Source: Accumulibacter sp. (lineage in GTDB: Bacteria; Pseudomonadota; Gammaproteobacteria; Burkholderiales; Rhodocyclaceae). Taken from it: 10,717 nt of DNA. The first letter of the stretch is position 1. The number at the start of each line of letters is the position of its first letter. Below, one piece after another: positions 7,428 through 10,717 of this stretch. The position numbers were made by a program, and so were the translations under genes. The DNA lies in NCBI GenBank assembly GCA_003538495.1, contig DPSD01000500.1, positions 1 to 10,717 of the forward strand, written 5' to 3'. Below the pieces are notes generated by a model. It saw only the letters and a program-made list of their open reading frames with translations. It was not told the DNA's origin and searched no databases.

Positions 7428-8801
7428 ATGGCGCCAGGATTGCCCATTTTGATCGTTGAAGACGACCCGGCCTTGCGGGAAGCGGTCTGCGATACCCTCG
7501 AACTGGCGGGGCAGGCGGTGATTCCAGCTGGCGGCGGTGACGAGGCTTTGGCGATTCTCGGCAGGCGCGCGGTGTCGCTGGTGGTCAGCGATGTGCGCAT
7601 GCTGCCAATCGATGGCATCGCCTTGCTCAAGGAAATTCGCAGCCGCTTTGCGCACCTTCCAGTGGTCCTGATGACCGCGTTCGCGGATGTCGATCGCGCC
7701 GTCGAAGCGATGCGCGCGGGCGCTTGCGACTTCCTGCTCAAGCCCTTCGAGCCGAAGGCGCTACTCGATCATGTTCAGCGTTACCGCCTGCCGGACGCGC
7801 ACGACGACGATCGGATCATCGCCTGTGATCCGGTGAGCATCAATCTGTTTGCGCTCGCCAAGCGGGTCGCCCAGAGCGACAGCACGGTCCTGCTGACCGG
7901 CGAGAGCGGCGTCGGCAAGGAAGTCGTGGCGCGTTTCATCCATCAGCATTCGGCGCGTCGCAAAGGGCCGTTCGTCGCCATCAACTGTGCGGCCATTCCC
8001 GACAGTCTGCTCGAAGCGACGCTCTTCGGTTATGAAAAGGGCGCTTTCAGCGGCGCCCAGCACGCACAGGCCGGCAAGTTCGAGCAGGCGCAGCATGGGA
8101 CCTTGCTGCTCGACGAGGTCACCGAAATGCCGTTTGTTCTGCAGGCCAAGCTGCTGCGTGTGCTGCAGGAACGCGAAGTCGAGCGGGTTGGCGGCAAGAA
8201 ACCGGTGTTGCTCGATATCCGTGTCGTCGCCACGTCGAATCGGGATATCGCCGACGCCGTAACGAAAGGACTGTTTCGCGAGGATCTGTTCTATCGCCTG
8301 AATGTCTTTCCGCTGCTGATCCCGGCCTTGCGCCAGCGACGCGAAGATATTGCGCCGCTGGCGCGTCACTTCCTGGCTGAACACGGGGCGCGTGCCGGGC
8401 GCCCTGGCTTGCGCCTGTCGGCATCCGCCGAGGCGGCGCTGCGGCAGTACGGCTGGCCCGGCAATGTGCGCGAGATGGAAAACGTCATGCAGCGCGCGGT
8501 CATCCTGGCTGCTGGCGATGCCGTCGATCTGGATTCCCTGCATCTCGCGGCAGCGGCAGCTGTTGATCCGGCGGCGGCACGCGAACCGGCAAGGGCCACT
8601 TCGGCGATGGATGCCGCGCGGCCACCGCCAGGTCTCCGGACAGGCGACAACATGCGCGAAGTGGAGCGCGAGCATATTCTGGAAACGCTGGCCGCGGTGG
8701 GTGGTTCCCGAACCTTGGCTGGGCAGCGCTTGGGAATGTCCGAGCGAACCTTGCGTTACAAGCTCAGACAGTATCGCCTGGAAGGCTTCTTGAAGGGCTG
8801 A
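7428..8801 (+). CDS. flrC: FlrC/FleR-like sigma-54-dependent response regulator
   Basis: NtrC-family activator of sigma-54 RNA polymerase, probably controlling the fliF operon and fliE. From ATG 7428 the protein has 457 residues; a GTG at 7419 would add three, and both have short-spaced GGA/GGAG sequences upstream. Using the GTG numbering, the receiver domain spans about 8-122 with acidic pocket EDD (14-16), phosphoacceptor D58 and K108 in KPF. The AAA+ domain (about 134-365) has Walker A GESGVGKE (161-168), a loop-1 motif GAFSGA (208-213) where the family norm is GAFTGA, Walker B GTLLLDE (227-233), and GWPGNVRE (345-352). An Ala/Pro-rich linker (about 376-408) leads to a Fis-type helix-turn-helix (about 417-455; RTLAGQRLGMSERTLRYKL). 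The co-directional flrB lies 15 bases upstream. Naming as FlrC rather than another NtrC-like regulator rests on the flagellar context. Confidence 0.93.
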   Translation: MAPGLPILIVEDDPALREAVCDTLELAGQAVIPAGGGDEALAILGRRAVSLVVSDVRMLPIDGIALLKEIRSRFAHLPVVLMTAFADVDRAVEAMRAGACDFLLKPFEPKALLDHVQRYRLPDAHDDDRIIACDPVSINLFALAKRVAQSDSTVLLTGESGVGKEVVARFIHQHSARRKGPFVAINCAAIPDSLLEATLFGYEKGAFSGAQHAQAGKFEQAQHGTLLLDEVTEMPFVLQAKLLRVLQEREVERVGGKKPVLLDIRVVATSNRDIADAVTKGLFREDLFYRLNVFPLLIPALRQRREDIAPLARHFLAEHGARAGRPGLRLSASAEAALRQYGWPGNVREMENVMQRAVILAAGDAVDLDSLHLAAAAAVDPAAAREPARATSAMDAARPPPGLRTGDNMREVEREHILETLAAVGGSRTLAGQRLGMSERTLRYKLRQYRLEGFLKG

Positions 8802-8827
8802 CCTCGGTGCGCGATTGACGGGCCACC

Positions 8828-8843
8828 GGGCGCGGTTCTTGCA
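8828..8843 (+). promoter_or_regulatory. Sigma-54 promoter of fliE
   Basis: The site GGGCGCGGTTCTTGCA matches TGGCACGNNNNTTGCA at 10 of 12 defined positions, with a perfect -12 half (TTGCA) and GG-N10-GC spacing. With the -12 C at 8842, transcription should start near 8854, about 21 bases before the fliE ATG at 8875. It lies 26 bases after the flrC stop, so fliE can be expressed on its own under FlrC control rather than only by read-through from flrBC. This is the best-matching sigma-54 site I see in the window. Confidence 0.82.
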
Positions 8844-8874
8844 TGGCCAAATCAGACAGTGTGTGGAGACGAGA

Positions 8875-9198
8875 ATGGACAGCAAAGGGATCGAGCAGGT
8901 GCTGAGCGTGCTGCGAGCGACTTCGACAGCCGCTGCCGGTCGTGTGGTCGAGGCGCAGAGCCAACCTCCGGGTGGGACGGACTTTGCGCAGGTGTTGCAG
9001 AATTCGATTGCTCAGGTCAGCCAGACACAGCAGCAGGCGGAAGTGATGGCGGCAAATTTTGCCGCCGGCAAGGGTACCGAGAACTTGCACGAGGTGATGA
9101 TCGCCCTGCAGACGGCCAACCTGTCGTTTCAGGAAATGATTCAGGTGCGCAACAAGCTCGTCTCCGCCTACCAGGATGTGATGAACATGCAGGTCTAG
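8875..9198 (+). CDS. fliE: FliE, flagellar hook-basal body junction protein
   Basis: FliE is a small exported protein that joins the MS ring and export gate to the proximal rod and is needed before rod assembly. The 107-residue length is typical. The diagnostic C-terminal pattern is present: LHEVMIALQTANLSFQEMIQ at 71-90 followed by VRNKLVSAYQDVMNMQV at 91-107, preceded by the FAQVLQNSIAQV helix (37-48). ATG 8875 is chosen because GGAG at 8865-8868 sits six bases upstream and family members begin here. An upstream in-frame start at 8815 would include the promoter in the coding region. It is apparently monocistronic, with its own sigma-54 promoter and a terminator-like hairpin at 9277-9302. 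It is separated from fliF by flrBC and on the opposite strand, whereas Pseudomonas-type clusters have fliE directly before fliF. Confidence 0.95.
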   Translation: MDSKGIEQVLSVLRATSTAAAGRVVEAQSQPPGGTDFAQVLQNSIAQVSQTQQQAEVMAANFAAGKGTENLHEVMIALQTANLSFQEMIQVRNKLVSAYQDVMNMQV

Positions 9199-9276
9199 CG
9201 CACCGATTTGAGCCGATGGCGCGCCCGCTGATTCCATGAACCGACCAGCCGCCCAGGTAAAGATCGCCGGTCATTG

Positions 9277-9302
9277 GGCTGCTTGGGGCGGTGGCCTTTT
9301 TT
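9277..9302 (+). terminator. Probable intrinsic terminator after fliE
   Basis: GGCTGC at 9277-9282 can pair with GTGGCC at 9291-9296 (six pairs, two of them G-T) around an eight-base loop, followed directly by six T at 9297-9302. The stem is only moderately stable, but the T run and the position between fliE and the ssrA promoter fit a Rho-independent terminator. Confidence 0.5.
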
Positions 9303-9325
9303 CGGCGCTGCCCGCCATCCTGGCC

Positions 9326-9354
9326 TTGAATTTCGCGCTTGGTGCGCCCATAAT
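9326..9354 (+). promoter_or_regulatory. Sigma-70-type promoter of ssrA
   Basis: A -35 box TTGAAT (9326-9331) and a -10 box CATAAT (9349-9354) are separated by exactly 17 bases. Each differs from consensus (TTGACA, TATAAT) at two and one positions respectively. Transcription would start at about 9360-9362, just ahead of the structured acceptor piece of tmRNA. A strong housekeeping promoter is expected for ssrA. Confidence 0.72.
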
Positions 9355-9426
9355 ATCAAGCATGGTCGTAATTCCGGCAAACCGGAAGCGTTCTGGACGC
9401 GGGTTCGATTCCCGCCACCTCCACCA

Positions 9427-9430
9427 CTGC
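9427..9430 (+). other. ssrA intervening segment between acceptor and coding pieces
   Basis: The four bases CTGC separate the encoded CCA end of the acceptor piece (9424-9426) from the first G of the coding piece (9431). In the precursor they would form a tight loop closing the acceptor stem together with ACCA. In known permuted tmRNAs RNase P cleavage creates the 5' end of the coding piece and the linker is trimmed from the acceptor 3' end; the same is inferred here. Confidence 0.75.
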
Positions 9431-9515
9431 GGGGGTGCACCGGTTTCGACAGGGTGACAGATGGCGAGCAGGCGACTCGAGAGGCGACGGACGTAATCCG
9501 CGCAAAACCACAAAC

Positions 9516-9548
9516 GCCAACGATGAGCGTTTCGCAATGGCCGCTTAA
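9516..9548 (+). other. tmRNA proteolysis tag frame (ANDERFAMAA-stop)
   Basis: Starting at the resume codon GCC 9516, the frame reads Ala-Asn-Asp-Glu-Arg-Phe-Ala-Met-Ala-Ala and stops at TAA 9546-9548. It begins with the widely conserved AND(E) and ends in Ala-Ala as required for ClpXP recognition. The antepenultimate residue is Met where the commonest tags have Leu. It is preceded by an A-rich single-stranded stretch (9503-9514), as expected upstream of a resume codon. With the tRNA alanine the tag on a substrate would be A-ANDERFAMAA. Confidence 0.9.
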
Positions 9549-9590
9549 GGCCTGCTGAGGATGTAGCCGTCCAATAAACAGAATGGCTAT

Positions 9591-9620
9591 CGGTGGGGAC
9601 TTCGGTCCCCATCGTCATTT
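9591..9620 (+). terminator. UUCG-capped hairpin at the 3' end of ssrA, likely terminator
   Basis: CGGTGGGGAC (9591-9600) pairs with GTCCCCATCG (9605-9614) in ten base pairs (one G-T), capped by a TTCG tetraloop inside the stabilising C(UUCG)G context. TCATTT follows. The T tail is short, so it may instead be a stable 3' structural element of the mature coding piece that also protects against exonucleases. It marks the likely end of the ssrA transcript. Confidence 0.6.
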
Positions 9621-9817
9621 GCGCAGGGACGACCCGGCGGGCTGCGACGAGGCGGTGGTTTCGCGTCACTGGCTGCCGTTGGGTTTGGCAGCGCCTGCGT
9701 CATGTCGACGCCAGCGACAGGTGCTTGGCGATGCTGCGAGCAGGCGAGACGCTGCCAGGCATCTTCGGTTCAGTCAACGGTCAGAGGCTCGCGGAATTGC
9801 CCTGCCGAATGGCCACC

Positions 9818-10174
9818 TCAGCTCTCCTTGGCAGCGGCTTTCTGACGATACTCGGAGTAGCCAGTAAGTTGCGTATCGAGTTCGTTGAAACTTGCTGCGG
9901 GCTTCTGTCCCAGCCGTGACAGACGTCGCATCAGGCGCTGCTGGGCAAAGGCCTCTGACGAATCGGCCTTGCCCAAGAGATACTCCGAGCCACGTCTGGT
10001 CATGACCACCATCGAATTGGACTCAAAGCTGTAGCCGGTGATCGGTGACGTTCTGATGTGTGAGGAGGATGGGAAACGCGGATTCTTGCCGTACACTCTT
10101 CCCTCGATGCACACCAAGGTTTCGCCGTCGCGGGTGACAAGTTCCAGAGTCTTCCAGTTATTGAGAATATTCAT
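9818..10174 (-). CDS. Hypothetical protein, 118 aa
   Basis: I do not recognise this family. The start at ATG 10174 (MNILNNWKTLELV) is chosen because GGGGAG at 10179-10184 lies four bases upstream; a longer frame to 10216 has no such support. The first two thirds look beta-rich, with ELVTRDGETLVCIEGRVYG (residues 9-27), an IRTSPITGYSFESN segment (about 40-53) and VVMTRRGSEYLLG (about 55-67). The last 45 residues are charged and probably helical (QQRLMRRLSRLGQKP). No signal peptide, membrane helix or catalytic motif is evident, so it is probably a small soluble cytoplasmic protein. It runs toward ssrA, about 200 bases from that gene's terminator-like hairpin. The clear ribosome site and ordered composition argue that it is real; the function is unknown. 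Confidence 0.7.
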   Translation of the reverse strand: MNILNNWKTLELVTRDGETLVCIEGRVYGKNPRFPSSSHIRTSPITGYSFESNSMVVMTRRGSEYLLGKADSSEAFAQQRLMRRLSRLGQKPAASFNELDTQLTGYSEYRQKAAAKES

Positions 10175-10255
10175 AGCACTCCCCGACCGTGTCGACGACG
10201 CGTGGTGTCGAAGCAAGCTTTCATTCTACGCGAGAAACCCACTCCGCGCAGCCTT

Positions 10256-10284
10256 TTGGACATAGATTCAAAGCTATGGTCCAA
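10256..10284. repeat. Inverted repeat upstream of the hypothetical gene
   Basis: TTGGACATAG (10256-10265) and CTATGGTCCAA (10274-10284) are inverted copies with a single extra base in the right arm, separated by ATTCAAAG. It lies about 80-110 bases upstream of the 118-aa gene. Neither strand has a terminator-like T run after the stem, so it could be an operator for a dimeric regulator or a leader hairpin. Confidence 0.55.
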
Positions 10285-10368
10285 CCCGCCGACAGGCGCG
10301 ATCGTGTAGTCAATCATTAATTCCTTCAGAGGCTTGCAAGTCGATTGAAGAAGCTCTTGAAACCCGCC

Positions 10369-10395
10369 GCCGGCAAGCCGGGGCGCCTTGCCGGC
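10369..10395. repeat. GC-rich hairpin
   Basis: GCCGGCAAG (10369-10377) is perfectly inverted as CTTGCCGGC (10387-10395) around a nine-base GC-rich loop. There is no T run. It resembles the REP/intergenic hairpins common in GC-rich proteobacteria, but no second copy is seen in this window. Confidence 0.5.
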
Positions 10396-10627
10396 CGCAG
10401 TTCCCGGCGTCCGGCTTGGTGCACTGGGCGCTGCGGGGTGCTTTTCCCGAAGCGCGTGTCGCAAGCGGTTTGCAGGGGGCCGGCGAGGCGCGCCCGACAC
10501 CAAGACCCTGTCGAAGCTGCCGTGCCCGGATGCTCCGCAGCCGATCTTGTTGATCAGGCGCTGCCAATCAAGCCGAACGCAAGAAACTTGCCAGCCTCGT
10601 GTTCCTGCTGCTTCCTTCATTAAAGCA

Positions 10628-10646
10628 GCGCCATAATTTTTGGCGC
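10628..10646. repeat. Short inverted repeat near right edge
   Basis: GCGCCA (10628-10633) and TGGCGC (10641-10646) are perfect inverted copies around TAATTTT. It could be a small hairpin or protein-binding site about 20 bases before the AT-rich near-palindrome at 10667-10685. Confidence 0.4.
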
Positions 10647-10666
10647 AATGGGTTCGACGAAGCCAT

Positions 10667-10685
10667 GTGTAAAATTTTCCGACAC
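10667..10685. promoter_or_regulatory. AT-rich near-palindrome, possible operator
   Basis: The site GTGTAAAATTTTCCGACAC has GTGT and ACAC ends around a central AAAATTTT, with the right arm shifted by three bases. TGT-N11-ACA dyads of this type are typical of response-regulator or repressor binding sites. From memory it resembles upstream sites of PEP-CTERM/exopolysaccharide-associated genes in some betaproteobacteria, but I cannot verify this and the downstream gene is outside the window. Confidence 0.35.
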
Positions 10686-10717
10686 TTTCTGCGGCCTGGC
10701 GCCCTCTGACAGATCAC

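Larger units (their letters stand above)
9361..9614 (+). ncRNA. ssrA: Permuted (two-piece) tmRNA, ssrA
   Basis: tmRNA rescues stalled ribosomes and tags the incomplete protein for proteolysis. Here the usual order is reversed. The acceptor piece comes first: a TTCCGG/CCGGAA hairpin (9372-9387), a T arm GCGGG-TTCGATT-CCCGC (9399-9415), the 3' acceptor strand CACCTCC (9416-9422) and ACCA (9423-9426). After only CTGC (9427-9430), the 5' acceptor strand GGGGGTG (9431-9437) begins and pairs with all seven bases of CACCTCC (one conserved G-U). The tmRNA-typical CCGGTTTCGACAGGG follows (9440-9454). The tag frame (9516-9548) is enclosed by a perfect seven-base helix AGCAGGC (9467-9473)/GCCTGCT (9550-9556). 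A further TAGCC (9564-9568)/GGCTA (9585-9589) pairing may form part of a pseudoknot. Mature RNA would be two molecules joined by base pairing after removal of the linker. The exact outer ends are estimated from the promoter and the final hairpin. CCA is encoded. Confidence 0.93.
10175..10717. other. Region without a convincing gene
   Basis: About 540 bases from the start of the small hypothetical gene to the right edge. Open frames exist on both strands, but none combines a ribosome site, sensible composition and recognisable motifs. The stretch holds three inverted repeats (10256-10284, 10369-10395, 10628-10646) and an AT-rich near-palindrome (10667-10685), listed separately. The last 100 bases are markedly more AT-rich in places than the surroundings and may be the control region of a gene beyond the edge. 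A weak -10-like TAGAAT on the minus strand (10225-10230) could serve the hypothetical gene, but no good -35 accompanies it. Confidence 0.5.

Noticed and set aside
7761..8885. Long minus-strand open frame (374 codons) opposite flrC
   Set aside because: Shadow of the AAA+ activator gene; no motifs or ribosome site of its own. The same applies to 6624-7655 opposite flrB.
9361..9426. A tRNA gene upstream of a conventional one-piece tmRNA
   Set aside because: There is no D arm or anticodon arm before the T arm, the acceptor strand pairs perfectly with bases 9431-9437 downstream, and no second T arm with CCA follows the tag frame. Only the permuted tmRNA explains all parts.
10171..10620. Minus-strand open frame of 149 codons covering most of the gene-poor right end
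   Set aside because: It overlaps the start and ribosome site of the better-supported 118-aa gene, spans two hairpins, and shows no recognisable motif or family-like composition. It is not fully excluded.
10650..10663. Possible attachment-site copy of the ssrA T-arm (shared GGGTTCGA)
   Set aside because: Only eight bases match 9401-9408 and the match does not continue; such a short identity is expected by chance.

Overview
The window looks like a chromosomal segment from a GC-rich, motile betaproteobacterium. Three things point that way: a complete FliE/F/G/H/I/J/K-type flagellar block with a cytoplasmic FlrB/FlrC (FleS/FleR-like) two-component pair; sigma-54-type promoters in front of fliF and fliE; and a circularly permuted, two-piece ssrA (tmRNA) gene, an arrangement known from one betaproteobacterial lineage as well as from alphaproteobacteria and cyanobacteria. 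A Rhodocyclales-like host (Dechloromonas/Azoarcus/Accumulibacter type) is my inference and is not proven by the sequence.

Positions 1-6130, minus strand: a leftward operon read fliF-fliG-fliH-fliI-fliJ-fliK. It encodes the MS ring (FliF), the rotor/switch protein (FliG), the export ATPase complex (FliH, FliI, FliJ) and the hook-length ruler (FliK, cut by the left edge). fliF/fliG and fliH/fliI overlap by a few bases, so translational coupling is likely. A GG-N10-GC sigma-54 promoter for this operon lies at 6214-6229, directly in front of the divergent flrB gene.

Positions 6234-9198, plus strand: flrB (sensor kinase), flrC (sigma-54 activator), and then fliE, which has its own sigma-54 promoter at 8828-8843. 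The regulator pair therefore sits between its two probable targets. FlrB would phosphorylate FlrC, and FlrC would drive RNA polymerase-sigma-54 at the fliF and fliE promoters to make the basal body and export apparatus. A probable intrinsic terminator follows fliE.

Positions 9326-9620, plus strand: a sigma-70-type promoter and the permuted ssrA gene. The tRNA-like 3' half ending in CCA comes first. It is separated by only four bases from the 5' half, which carries the tag frame ANDERFAMAA-stop. A strong UUCG-capped hairpin closes the unit.

Positions 9621-10717: one convincing small gene of unknown function on the minus strand (118 aa, converging on ssrA). Beyond it, from 10175 to the right edge, I find no convincing gene, only several inverted repeats and an AT-rich near-palindrome close to the end that may belong to the promoter of a gene outside the window.
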